Source: Bradyrhizobium yuanmingense
GTDB taxonomy: Bacteria; Pseudomonadota; Alphaproteobacteria; Rhizobiales; Xanthobacteraceae
Assembly (NCBI RefSeq): GCF_900094575.1
Contig: NZ_FMAE01000012.1
Location: forward strand, 95,772 to 159,771
Reading direction: 5' to 3'
Length of the DNA stretch: 64,000 nt
Shown: piece after piece, positions 53,503-62,126 of the stretch
Position numbering within the stretch: position 1 is the first letter of the stretch
Layout of the letters: the number at the start of each line of letters is the position of its first letter
Translations under genes and position numbers: made by a program
Notes under the pieces: model-generated
Told to the model about the DNA's origin: nothing
Database searches by the model: none
What the model saw: only the letters and a program-made list of their open reading frames with translations

Positions 53503-54200
53503 GCCTTGTCTGTACCATCTGCGCGCGAGGCGGCTCGAAAGGTGTCGTCGGCAAGAACGCGCGCGATCTCCTGGGTAGGCCCGTGCTCGCGTGGAGCATC
53601 GAGCAGGCGCGCGAGACCGGCCTGTTCGACGCGATCGCCTTCAGCAGCGATTCGGACGCCTTGCTCGATGCGGCGGTGAAGGCCGGCGCCGATATCGCGG
53701 TCAAACGCCCCGACGAGATGGCGACCGACACCGCGCCGAAGCTGCCGGCGATCCGGCACTGCCTCGAGCAGGCCATAGCGCAAATGGGTCGGACGCCGGA
53801 AATTTTCGTCGATCTCGACGTCACTTCCCCGCTCAGGCTGGCCTCGGACATCACCGGTGCAGTGGCGTTGCTGCGCGAGAGCGGCGCGCGCAATGTCATC
53901 ACCGGTGCGCCGGCGCGGCGCTCGCCGTATTTCAACCTCGTCGAGCAGCGCACCGACGGCAGCGTCGGCCTCTCGAAATCCGCCAATCCGCCCATCACCC
54001 GACGGCAGGACGCCCCGCGCTGCTTCGACATGAACGCGTCGATCTATGTCTGGCGGGTCGCACCGTTCCTGGAGCACCCCGCGGTGTTCTATCCGGATAC
54101 GCGCCTGTTCGAGATGCCGGAAGAGCGTTCGATCGACATCGATTCGGATCTCGATTTTGCATTGGTGGAACTATTGCTCCGCCAGCGGCTGCCGGCCTGA
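53499..54200 (+). CDS. legF: LegF/PtmB-type CMP-legionaminic acid synthetase
   Basis: The protein has 233 aa. LVCTICARGGSKGVVGKNARDLLGRPVLAW is the cytidylyltransferase N-terminal motif, and EIFVDLDVTSPLRLASDI and SIDIDSDLDFALVELLL complete the NeuA-type pattern. It activates legionaminic acid to its CMP sugar. It is located between ptmF and ptmA, as expected for the ptm gene set. Confidence 0.92.
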   Translation: MSLVCTICARGGSKGVVGKNARDLLGRPVLAWSIEQARETGLFDAIAFSSDSDALLDAAVKAGADIAVKRPDEMATDTAPKLPAIRHCLEQAIAQMGRTPEIFVDLDVTSPLRLASDITGAVALLRESGARNVITGAPARRSPYFNLVEQRTDGSVGLSKSANPPITRRQDAPRCFDMNASIYVWRVAPFLEHPAVFYPDTRLFEMPEERSIDIDSDLDFALVELLLRQRLPA

Positions 54201-54213
54201 GGAGGCGCAAGCG

Positions 54214-55035
54214 ATGACCGCGAGCTTCAAGGCTCTGTTCGATCTGACTGGGCGGACGGCCGTCGTCACCGGCGGCTGCGGCATTCTCGGACGTCGATTT
54301 GCCGAGGGGCTTGCCGAGTTCGGCGCCAATGTCGCGATCGTGGATCTCGATCAGGCTGCGACCGACGCGGCGGCGGCCGACGTCGCCTCACGCCATGCCG
54401 TCCGGGCCAAGGGCTACGGTTGCGACATCACCAATCCCGATGCGGTGCGCAAGACGGCCGATGCAATCGAATCCGACCTCGGAGTGGTCTCGATCCTGCT
54501 CAACAACGCCGCCAGCAAGACCCGCGATGTGGACGCCTTCTTCGCCCCGGTCGAGACGTTCTCGCAGGATACCTGGCGCGAGATCATGTCGGTCAATCTC
54601 GACGGTATGTTCACCGTCGCGCAGGTGCTCGGCGGCCGGATGGCCGAGCGCGGCTATGGTGCGATCGTGCAGACCGCCTCGATCTACGGCCTGATGGCAC
54701 CCGACCAGCGCATCTACGACGGCTCCGAATATCTCGGCCGCGCCATCAACACGCCGGCGGTCTATACGGCGTCCAAAGCCGGCGTCATCGGCCTGACCAA
54801 GCACCTCGCGACTTACTGGGCTGCGAAGGGCGTTCGGGTCAACACGCTCACCCCGGGCGGGGTGGAGAGCGGCCAGAACGAGACCTTCAAGGCGCGCTAC
54901 GGTGCTCGCGTCCCGCTTGGCCGCATGGCGCGGGCGGATGAGATGGTGGGGACAATGCTGTTCCTGGTGTCCGACGCGGCCTCCTATGTGACCGGGCAGA
55001 ACATCGCCGTCGATGGCGGATTGAGCGCCTGGTAA
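54214..55035 (+). CDS. ptmA: PtmA-like SDR-family oxidoreductase
   Basis: The protein is 273 aa from the ATG at 54214 (GGAGG upstream). The cofactor loop GGCGILGRRF is followed by LNNAASKTRD, QTASIYGLMAPDQRIYDGSEYLG, catalytic YTASK and HLATYWAAKGVRVNTLTPGGV. It ends NIAVDGGLSAW. It matches PtmA of flagellin/legionaminic gene sets. Closely similar in layout to the SDR at 40051. Confidence 0.9.
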   Translation: MTASFKALFDLTGRTAVVTGGCGILGRRFAEGLAEFGANVAIVDLDQAATDAAAADVASRHAVRAKGYGCDITNPDAVRKTADAIESDLGVVSILLNNAASKTRDVDAFFAPVETFSQDTWREIMSVNLDGMFTVAQVLGGRMAERGYGAIVQTASIYGLMAPDQRIYDGSEYLGRAINTPAVYTASKAGVIGLTKHLATYWAAKGVRVNTLTPGGVESGQNETFKARYGARVPLGRMARADEMVGTMLFLVSDAASYVTGQNIAVDGGLSAW

Positions 55036-55045
55036 CCAAACACCG

Positions 55046-56569
55046 ATGATCAAGCGCCTAATCCAGAACACGGTGATTTCGGCGTTTGCCTTCGGCGTGG
55101 CCGCCTTGCTGGGCCTCGCAGTCATTCCGCTGATCATCGGTACCTGGGGGGTGACCGAGTTCGGCCTCATCGTCATCTCGCGACTGCTGCTTCCCAGTGG
55201 CATGATGGCGGTGCTGGACCTCGGCCTGTCCGAAGTCGCCACCCAGGTCGTCGCGCGCGCGCGCGAGCACCGTAACTGGACCCAGGCCAGCCGCCAGATC
55301 GCCTTCCTGGCCGCGGCCTCCATCGCTCTTGCCTTGATCCTCAGCGCCGCGATCTGGCTCGCGACGCCGCTGTTCGTCATCGCGATGAAAGTTGACGCCG
55401 CACACCTCGATACGTTCGCCCGCATCATGCATTACACGGCCCTCGCGAATCTGATCTTCGTTCCGGCGCTGGTGTGGGAAGGCATTGTCAAAGGCTTCGA
55501 GCGCTACAACCTGCTCCGCGCCGCCGAGGTCACGTCGACGGCGGCCTATGTCGGCCTGACATTCGCAGCATCGTGGGCGGCGGCAGGCTTCGAGGTGGTC
55601 GCCTACATCTATCTCGCCACCCTGGTGGCCCGCGCCGTCGTCATCGGTATTGCCGCCTTCGTCGCCCTGCGGCACAAGCACGTGCGATTGCTGCCCTGGA
55701 CCCGGGACATCCGAAAGGACATTCTGCATCGTTGCCTGCTGCTGCTGCAAGGCAAGCTGATGGGCGGCATTTCCGGACCGTTTCAACCGTTCCTGATCGG
55801 ATTGCTGTTCGGCCCCAGGGCCGTCGGCACCTACGACGCGCTGGTACGATTGTCGCGGCTCTCCAAGGTTGTGGTCAGTCTCCTGACTTCCGCTCTGCTT
55901 CCGGTTGCCAGTCGGCTCGACGAGCGCGGCAGCGCCGCGTCGTTCCAGCGCCTCGGCGACCTCGGCGTCGTCATGATGCCGATGTTCGTCGTACCGCCGC
56001 TCGCCAGCACCGCTATCCTTTCGCCTCAAATCATGGAGATCTGGATCGGCCCGCTTCTTGCGCCCTACGCGTTCTGGATGGGCCTCAGCTTCCTGGTTCC
56101 GATCTGCGCGCAATATGTGGCAACCGGCAGCCTGATCTTCCTGACGCGGCCCGAGGTGCAGGCCAAGCTCAACCGGCTGGTGGCCGTTCAGCTTCTGATC
56201 TGGGCGGCGATCTCCGCCGCGACACTGCATTTGTTCGCGGAACGCGCCCTGATACTTGGCCAGGTCATCGGCAGTATCGCCGTGCTTCCCTTGCAGTTGA
56301 GAGAGTTGCGCAGTGCACTCGAGCTCGATCGCAATCAGTTCGCGAAGATGATCGGAACCCAGTTCGCAATCCTCCTCCTGGCAAGCGTTTTTCTAGCAAC
56401 AATTGCAGGTTACATTCGGTTCGACAGCGTGCTAAAGCTCGCGCTCGGTTCCATGGTTTTCTGTCTGGTGACCTGGGTGCTCCAATACTTCCTGGTGCTG
56501 GAGAAGCGGCACCGGAGTGTATTTCCCGCCGTCGGGCAATTGATGGGACTGACATCCAAAAGCAGTTGA
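55046..56569 (+). CDS. Wzx-like polysaccharide flippase
   Basis: The protein has 507 aa and about twelve to fourteen membrane helices. The start MIKRLIQNTVISAFAFGVAALLGLAVIPLIIGTWGVTEFGLIVI is typical of MATE/MOP-type polysaccharide exporters. PFLIGLLFGPRAVGTYDALVRLSRL resembles the middle region. It would flip lipid-linked repeat units to the periplasm for the Wzy-like protein at 40952. It ends directly (no gap) before the next methyltransferase. Confidence 0.85.
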   Translation: MIKRLIQNTVISAFAFGVAALLGLAVIPLIIGTWGVTEFGLIVISRLLLPSGMMAVLDLGLSEVATQVVARAREHRNWTQASRQIAFLAAASIALALILSAAIWLATPLFVIAMKVDAAHLDTFARIMHYTALANLIFVPALVWEGIVKGFERYNLLRAAEVTSTAAYVGLTFAASWAAAGFEVVAYIYLATLVARAVVIGIAAFVALRHKHVRLLPWTRDIRKDILHRCLLLLQGKLMGGISGPFQPFLIGLLFGPRAVGTYDALVRLSRLSKVVVSLLTSALLPVASRLDERGSAASFQRLGDLGVVMMPMFVVPPLASTAILSPQIMEIWIGPLLAPYAFWMGLSFLVPICAQYVATGSLIFLTRPEVQAKLNRLVAVQLLIWAAISAATLHLFAERALILGQVIGSIAVLPLQLRELRSALELDRNQFAKMIGTQFAILLLASVFLATIAGYIRFDSVLKLALGSMVFCLVTWVLQYFLVLEKRHRSVFPAVGQLMGLTSKSS

Positions 56570-57460
56570 ATGAACATCCACGCGACAGATACGAAAGCGG
56601 TCACTCCAGGGTTCGCTCCGGCGTCTTTGTCGGACAAGGCCATGAGCTATGCTATCGACGCAGCAAGGAGCATTGGCCGTCTTGCCTTGCGCCGCGTGAA
56701 GCGCACGGCCGACATCGTCGATTCCGAGTATAATCTGACGCATTGGCAGCGGATGCTGTCAGAAAAGAAATGGACCAAGGCTGCCAACGTCGACGAGTTC
56801 CTGATACAGAAGAACCCCGCGCTGGGTCTTCGCAAGGTGGACAATCAGATTTGCAGGACCGCGGCTGACGACTACTATCGCTATCGCGCCAGAGCCCTCG
56901 CCGACCTGCTGGCACGGCATACTGGTGGCGCCACGGAGGTCATCGAACTCGGCGCGGGCTGCGGCATCAATCTGCTGTCGCTTCACCTCAGTCATCCCGA
57001 CTGGAGGCTCCGCGGGTTCGACATCGCGCCGAACGGCATTGCTGCGGGCCGGGAGATCGCAGCACATTTTGGCCTTTCGGACCGGATATCGCTCGACAAA
57101 ATCGACCTGACCGACAGCAACGACCCGAACTATTCCGCCATCAAGGATCAGGTCGTCTTCACGTACTTCTGCATCGAGCAAATCCCTTATGACGTGCGCA
57201 AGGTGGTGGACAACATCATTGCTGCGAGGCCAAAGCGCGTCATCAACATCGAGCCGACGACGGAGCTACTGAATCTCTCGAGCCCCCGAGATATCGTCAG
57301 CTTCCTCTACATCCGTTCGGTCGACTACCAGACGCAGCTGTTCTCGACGCTCGACGATTACGAGCGGCAGGGCCGCCTCCGCGTCCTGGCGCGCGAACGA
57401 ATGCCGTTCGCGCCGACGATCCACAATGATGGTTTTTTGTATTGCTGGGAGCCCACATGA
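56570..57460 (+). CDS. class I SAM-dependent methyltransferase
   Basis: The protein is 296 aa from the ATG abutting the flippase stop. Motif I is EVIELGAGCGINLLSLHLSHPDWRL, followed by GFDIAPNGIAAGREIAAHFGL. Then DQVVFTYFCIEQIPYDVRKVV marks the acceptor side. The N-terminal 90 residues form a helical cap with NLTHWQRML...YRYRARALADLL. It presumably decorates the glycan. It overlaps the next gene by 4 bp. Confidence 0.82.
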   Translation: MNIHATDTKAVTPGFAPASLSDKAMSYAIDAARSIGRLALRRVKRTADIVDSEYNLTHWQRMLSEKKWTKAANVDEFLIQKNPALGLRKVDNQICRTAADDYYRYRARALADLLARHTGGATEVIELGAGCGINLLSLHLSHPDWRLRGFDIAPNGIAAGREIAAHFGLSDRISLDKIDLTDSNDPNYSAIKDQVVFTYFCIEQIPYDVRKVVDNIIAARPKRVINIEPTTELLNLSSPRDIVSFLYIRSVDYQTQLFSTLDDYERQGRLRVLARERMPFAPTIHNDGFLYCWEPT

Positions 57461-58389
57461 CAGCCATCGACACGACGACTGATCGGCCCGCCCCGAGCAA
57501 GCCAAAGGTCAGCCAATTCCGTCGCCTCCTGTGGCATGTCAATCGCACTGATCTTGGATGGGCGATAAAGGCAGCTCTGACCACCTTGCAGTTGCCAGCG
57601 CGCGCCAAACGCATCGAGCTCCTCAATCGGCTTCCCTCGAAGCCCGAATGGTCCGAGGCGAGCCGCAAGCTGGCGGCGGACGGGTATGTCGACGTGTCCG
57701 AGCTCGTGGACCGCAGCCTCGCTGAAGCGGTCGCTGCGGTGGGCGAGGCCAAGGTGAGCCGGCTGAACGAACTTACCGGCAAGCAGCAGCTCGGGCATAA
57801 GTCCTTCTGGGTCAGTCTGCTGGACGAAGACCTCGTCAACGGCGCATTCGCGACCGACCATCCTTTCGTGCGCTACGCCCTACAACCGGCTGCACTGCGC
57901 ATCATCGGCGACTTCATGCACGATCTGCCACAATTGTCGGACGTATTGCTGACGCTGTCGCAACCCACTCCGAACCAAGCACTGAGTTACTCTCAGCTGT
58001 GGCATCTGGATCACGACGACAAGCGCGTGTGCAAGCTCTTCATCTATCTCACCGATGTAAGGGACACGGCCGACGGTCCGTTCACGTTCATCCCGGCCGG
58101 CCCGTCGAGGCCTTTCCGCAACACGCTGAAGAGCCACATGAGCGACGCACAGGTGTTCGCCAAGACCGGTCCTGACGCGGTCAAGGAAATGATCGCGCCG
58201 CGCCTGTCTTCCTTCATTGTGAACACGGCCCGCTGCCTGCACATGGGAAGCCGAATTCAGTCGGATCACAACCGCCTCCTCTACACGGCAACCTACATCC
58301 AACAGCCGCGCATCTTCCCCGAGCCGCCGCCGCGCTTCCGAGCGGCCGGCGCGCTGACGGAGCTCGAGCGCGCAGTAATGCGGCTCTGA
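57457..58389 (+). CDS. PhyH-like Fe(II)/2-oxoglutarate oxygenase-type protein
   Basis: The protein has 310 aa. SYSQLWHLDHDDKRVCKLFIYLTDV carries the HxD iron motif, ADGPFTFIPAGPSRPF and ARCLHMGSRI give the distal His region, and DHNRLLYTATYIQ follows. This is the phytanoyl-CoA dioxygenase-like pattern. Hydroxylation of a sugar, lipid or aglycone is possible. It is placed between the methyltransferase and the carbohydrate-synthesis protein in one transcript. Confidence 0.8.
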   Translation: MTAIDTTTDRPAPSKPKVSQFRRLLWHVNRTDLGWAIKAALTTLQLPARAKRIELLNRLPSKPEWSEASRKLAADGYVDVSELVDRSLAEAVAAVGEAKVSRLNELTGKQQLGHKSFWVSLLDEDLVNGAFATDHPFVRYALQPAALRIIGDFMHDLPQLSDVLLTLSQPTPNQALSYSQLWHLDHDDKRVCKLFIYLTDVRDTADGPFTFIPAGPSRPFRNTLKSHMSDAQVFAKTGPDAVKEMIAPRLSSFIVNTARCLHMGSRIQSDHNRLLYTATYIQQPRIFPEPPPRFRAAGALTELERAVMRL

Positions 58390-58412
58390 CGCGGCCGGCC
58401 GGGAGTCACATC

Positions 58413-59801
58413 TTGCGCATAGGCCTGGTGGTCGATCACCCCAAGCGTGACTTGCCGGGGGCGGTCATGCTCGGTTATCAACTCGCGCGACGCGGGGTCT
58501 CGGTCGTGCTGGTGCCGATGTACGAGCAGGCCGTCGATGTCCCACGGCTCGGGCTGGACGCACTGGTCGTCAACTACGCGCGTGCCGTCAATCTCGACCT
58601 GATGCGCAGCTTCGCCAAGGCGGGCCTCGCGCTTTACGTGCTCGATACCGAGGGCGGCGTGCTCGCCGAGAAAGGCGGCAATTCGCCACCGGCTATGGCG
58701 GCCCACATCAAGGGCAGCGGCTACGCGGACATCCTGACGGGCTATTTCTTCTGGGGCAGCCGGCTGCACGACGCCTTTCTCGCCGCCGAAACGATGAAGC
58801 CGGAGCAGCTTCACCTCACCGGATGCCCGCGCTTCGACTTTGCAGCCCCACGCTGGCGCACGCTGCTCGACGGCGAGCCGCGCGGCTACCTGCTCGTCAA
58901 CGCCAACTTTCCGCTGGTCAATTCACGCTTCACCGGCAGGCCGGGCGGCGAGCGCGAAGCGATGGTGCGGGCCGGCTGGGACGGCACCTATGTCGATCGC
59001 TTCATCGCGGACCTGAAGCAGGTCTTCGCGAGCTATCTCGGCGAGATCGACCGGCTTGCCGCAGCGCGCCCCGACCGCAACATTCTCGTGCGACCGCACC
59101 CCTTCGAGAGAGAAGACGTCTACCGCAGCGCGCTCTCGCGCCACGCCAACGTCCTGATCGACGGCACCGGCAGCGTGCTCGACCGCATCCGCAATGCGGC
59201 CGCCGTCATTCATCTCAATTGTGGAACGGCCGTGGAATCGGTCCTGCTCGGCAAGCTCCCGCTCCAGCTCGAATACCTGAACACGCCAACGACCGCCGGC
59301 CATGCCGCGCTGCCCGCACGCGTGAGCCGGCCGGTCGCCTCGTTCGACGAGCTGCTTAGCGCCATCGACCATATCGAGCGCGAGACCGAGGCCTTCGATT
59401 TCGCCCGCGTTCACGCCGCCGATATCGAGGCATTCTTTCACCTGAACGACGGGCAAGCCGCCGAACGCGTCGCCGACGTCCTGACGCGCGCGCTGAACGC
59501 GCGCCGGCCCTACGTATCGCTGCTTGCCACCATGAAGGGCACGCGCGACAAGCCGAGCATCGGCCAGATCATCAAGGGCGCCGCCAGCGCCGCGCTCGGC
59601 TCGGCCGTCACCGAGCGGCTTCGCAGCCAATTCAATCCGGCCCGTCGCGACAAGCGGATCGCACCGTCCATCGTCCAGCCCCTGCTTCAGCGCATTGCCG
59701 CGCACGATCAGGCGAGCCCGTCGCAATATACGGCAAGGCGCGCACATTGCGCGATGACGGGCTTGCCGCTCGCGAGCATTGCGATCGAACACGCCCAATA
59801 G
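58413..59801 (+). CDS. surface carbohydrate biosynthesis protein (glycosyltransferase-like)
   Basis: The protein is 462 aa from a TTG at 58413. MRIGLVVDHPKRDLPGAVMLG starts the two-Rossmann-domain fold of the 'surface carbohydrate biosynthesis protein' group. GYFFWGSRLHDAFL, NILVRPHPFERED, VLIDGTGSVLDRIRNAAAVIHLNCGTAVESVLLGK are conserved. That group occurs next to NeuB/NeuA genes and is thought to be related to KpsS-type transferases. It is a candidate transferase for one of the CMP-acid sugars. Confidence 0.75.
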   Translation: MRIGLVVDHPKRDLPGAVMLGYQLARRGVSVVLVPMYEQAVDVPRLGLDALVVNYARAVNLDLMRSFAKAGLALYVLDTEGGVLAEKGGNSPPAMAAHIKGSGYADILTGYFFWGSRLHDAFLAAETMKPEQLHLTGCPRFDFAAPRWRTLLDGEPRGYLLVNANFPLVNSRFTGRPGGEREAMVRAGWDGTYVDRFIADLKQVFASYLGEIDRLAAARPDRNILVRPHPFEREDVYRSALSRHANVLIDGTGSVLDRIRNAAAVIHLNCGTAVESVLLGKLPLQLEYLNTPTTAGHAALPARVSRPVASFDELLSAIDHIERETEAFDFARVHAADIEAFFHLNDGQAAERVADVLTRALNARRPYVSLLATMKGTRDKPSIGQIIKGAASAALGSAVTERLRSQFNPARRDKRIAPSIVQPLLQRIAAHDQASPSQYTARRAHCAMTGLPLASIAIEHAQ

Positions 59802-59805
59802 AGCC

Positions 59806-61209
59806 ATGACAGCATCTGCGAAGACCATTCTCATCACCACGCTTGCCGAATACCAGACGCGGTTCTGGATTCCGGTGGCGCAACGCTTGCGCGCGGCAGG
59901 CCATGACGTGGAGCTGCTTGCCTTCGACGATCGCAGTGCCGAGATGTCGGTAGCCGAGGGCGTGCCGGTCACAAACATGTATCGCGAAGGCCTCAAGGCC
60001 GGCTCCTCGCCCGACGATCGCGGCGCCTTCGATACGCGCGTCGCATCTTACGGGTTGGACGGAACGAACTTCCTGTTCAGCCATGAGCGCTTCACCTTCG
60101 GGATCCGCGATAGCGCCGCCTTGCGCCGCCGCTTCATGATCTACGCCAACGCGATGGAGACGGTGCTCGACCGGCTGGAGCGGCAAGGCAAGCACGCGGA
60201 GCTGGTGCAGGAGCTCGGCGGCTTTCTCTCGGTGATCGCGAGCTTCTACGCCGCAAGGCGCCGCAACATCCGCAACTGGTTCATCGAGCCGTCGTTCTTT
60301 CGCGGCCGCATGTATTTCACGCCCGACACGCTCGGCGCGCCCGACGTGATGCCGACGCCGGCGGACACGGTTTCATCAGAGGTCCGCGCCTATCTCGACG
60401 ACACGCTGACGCAGCGCGCGATCGTCATTCCCAAGAAGGACCAGCATCATTATTCGGCGGCCTTCAAGAAGATCGTCAATTTGCGCAACGCCAATCGTCT
60501 CGTCGAAAAGCTCTGGGACCAGTTCGCGCTCGGCAAGCACCAGGAATTCGGGCACAATCTGCGTCACGCTCAGGTGCATGCCGCGATGGCGCTTAACGCG
60601 ACGCGGTTGCGCAAGCTCTACCAGCCGCTTCCCCAAACGCCCTTCGTCTACTATCCGTTCCACGTTCCGGCAGATATGGCGCTGACGCTTCGCTCGCCGG
60701 ACTATCTCGACCAGGTCGCGACCGTCGACTTCCTGCTGCGCACGATCCCGGATTCGCATGTGCTGGTGGTGAAGGAGCATCCTGCCCAGATCGGGGCAAT
60801 CTCGGCCGCCCGCCTGTTCGAGCTCGCGCACCGGTTCGACAATTTCGTGCTGTTGCCGCCGCAGACCAACAATTACACGGTGCTCGATCGCGCCGCTGCC
60901 GTCGTCTCCGTCAACAGCAAGTCGGGCGCCGAAGCGCTACTGCTCGGCAAGCCGGTGGTGGTGATGGGCGACGCATTCTACCGCTCCTGTCCGCTGGTCT
61001 ATGCGGTCGATCGTCTGGCCGACGTACCCGCACGGTTGCGCGCGGCGCTCGCCGCCGGGCCGTTCGATCCCGCCAAGGGCGCGCCCTATTTCGAGTCGGC
61101 CTGGCGACGGTCTTATCCGGGCGAGCTCTATGTCAGCGACACCAAGCTGCTCGACACCTTTGCGGCCTCCTTGCGTACCGCAATCGCCGCGCCTGACCGC
61201 GCGAACTGA
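59806..61209 (+). CDS. KpsS-like capsule polysaccharide synthesis protein
   Basis: The protein is 467 aa from the ATG at 59806. FVYYPFHVPADMALTLRSP (residue about 282), HVLVVKEHPAQIGA (about 323), LLPPQTNNYTVLDRAAAVVSVNSKSGAEALLLGKPVVVMGDAFY match the KpsS/KpsC-type family of CMP-ulosonate transferases. It lies 4 bp after the preceding transferase-like gene. The combination suggests transfer of CMP-legionaminic acid or of the second acid onto a surface acceptor. The substrate is inferred. Confidence 0.78.
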   Translation: MTASAKTILITTLAEYQTRFWIPVAQRLRAAGHDVELLAFDDRSAEMSVAEGVPVTNMYREGLKAGSSPDDRGAFDTRVASYGLDGTNFLFSHERFTFGIRDSAALRRRFMIYANAMETVLDRLERQGKHAELVQELGGFLSVIASFYAARRRNIRNWFIEPSFFRGRMYFTPDTLGAPDVMPTPADTVSSEVRAYLDDTLTQRAIVIPKKDQHHYSAAFKKIVNLRNANRLVEKLWDQFALGKHQEFGHNLRHAQVHAAMALNATRLRKLYQPLPQTPFVYYPFHVPADMALTLRSPDYLDQVATVDFLLRTIPDSHVLVVKEHPAQIGAISAARLFELAHRFDNFVLLPPQTNNYTVLDRAAAVVSVNSKSGAEALLLGKPVVVMGDAFYRSCPLVYAVDRLADVPARLRAALAAGPFDPAKGAPYFESAWRRSYPGELYVSDTKLLDTFAASLRTAIAAPDRAN

Positions 61210-61220
61210 ACGGACCCGTC

Positions 61221-61970
61221 ATGCCGCTCGTTTCGATCATCACTCCATCCTGGAACGTCGAAGGCCTGATCGAGGAGACGATCCGCTCGGTGCAGAGCCA
61301 GACATTCACAGATTGGGAGCTCTTGATCGCCGACGACTGCTCGACGGACAAGACCCCGCAAATCATCGCCGGCATCGGCGAGCGCGATCCGCGCGTCAAG
61401 CTGATCCGGCAGGCGAAGAATGGCGGCCCGGCGCTGGCGCGACAGGCCGCGATCGACCAGGCGAAGGGCCGCTATCTCGCCTTCCTCGACAGCGACGATC
61501 TGTGGCTGCCCGAGAAGCTCGAGCGGCAGCTCGCCTTCGCGAAGGCAAAGCAGGCCGCACTCAGCTACACCGCCTTTCGCCGCATCAACGACACCAACAC
61601 GGTGACTGGCCGGCTGATCGAGGTGCCGGCCTCGCTCGCCTATGGGCAGCTCCTGAAGAACACTGCGATCGCGACGCTGACCGCGATGGTCGACCGCGAG
61701 ATCGCAGGTCCCGTCGCTATGAAGAACGAGGGCTACGACGATTTCTGCCTGTGGCTCTCGATCCTCAAGCGCGGCCATACCGCACACGGCCTCAACGAGG
61801 ATCTGGCCCGTTACCGGGTCAGAGGCTCCTCGGTCTCCAGTCGTCCGCTGCGTTCGGCCAAATGGGTCTGGCAGATCTATCGCAACGTCGAGCAGCTCTC
61901 CTTGCCCCGGTCCGCCTGGTGCTTTGCCCATTGGGGGGCGCGGGCCTGGCTGAAACGGCGGGAATTCTAG
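61221..61970 (+). CDS. family 2 glycosyltransferase
   Basis: The protein has 249 aa. MPLVSIITPSWNVEGLIEETIRSVQSQTFTDWELLIADDCSTD is the GT2 N-terminus, and YLAFLDSDDLWLPEKL contains the DSD metal-binding motif. The C-terminal KNEGYDDFCLWLSILKRG is the acceptor region of small WcaA-type GTs. It lacks a membrane domain. It probably adds a neutral sugar to the growing unit. Confidence 0.88.
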   Translation: MPLVSIITPSWNVEGLIEETIRSVQSQTFTDWELLIADDCSTDKTPQIIAGIGERDPRVKLIRQAKNGGPALARQAAIDQAKGRYLAFLDSDDLWLPEKLERQLAFAKAKQAALSYTAFRRINDTNTVTGRLIEVPASLAYGQLLKNTAIATLTAMVDREIAGPVAMKNEGYDDFCLWLSILKRGHTAHGLNEDLARYRVRGSSVSSRPLRSAKWVWQIYRNVEQLSLPRSAWCFAHWGARAWLKRREF

Positions 61971-62126
61971 AGGTATGGCGGGACCCGGCTGGAAAGAAAT
62001 GCCAAAACAACCCCATGCACAGTAGGGATACTATAACACCTCCATCCAAACCCATTTGGCTATTGGCGAGTCCGGCCGTTGCCGATACCACTCAGCCTGC
62101 TCCCCGCGGACAATCTGGAACCGATC

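Noticed and set aside
46265..55035. Pseudaminic acid pathway
   Set aside because: There is no PseG- or PseH-type gene; a NeuC-type hydrolysing epimerase and PtmE-type guanylyltransferase point to legionaminic acid.
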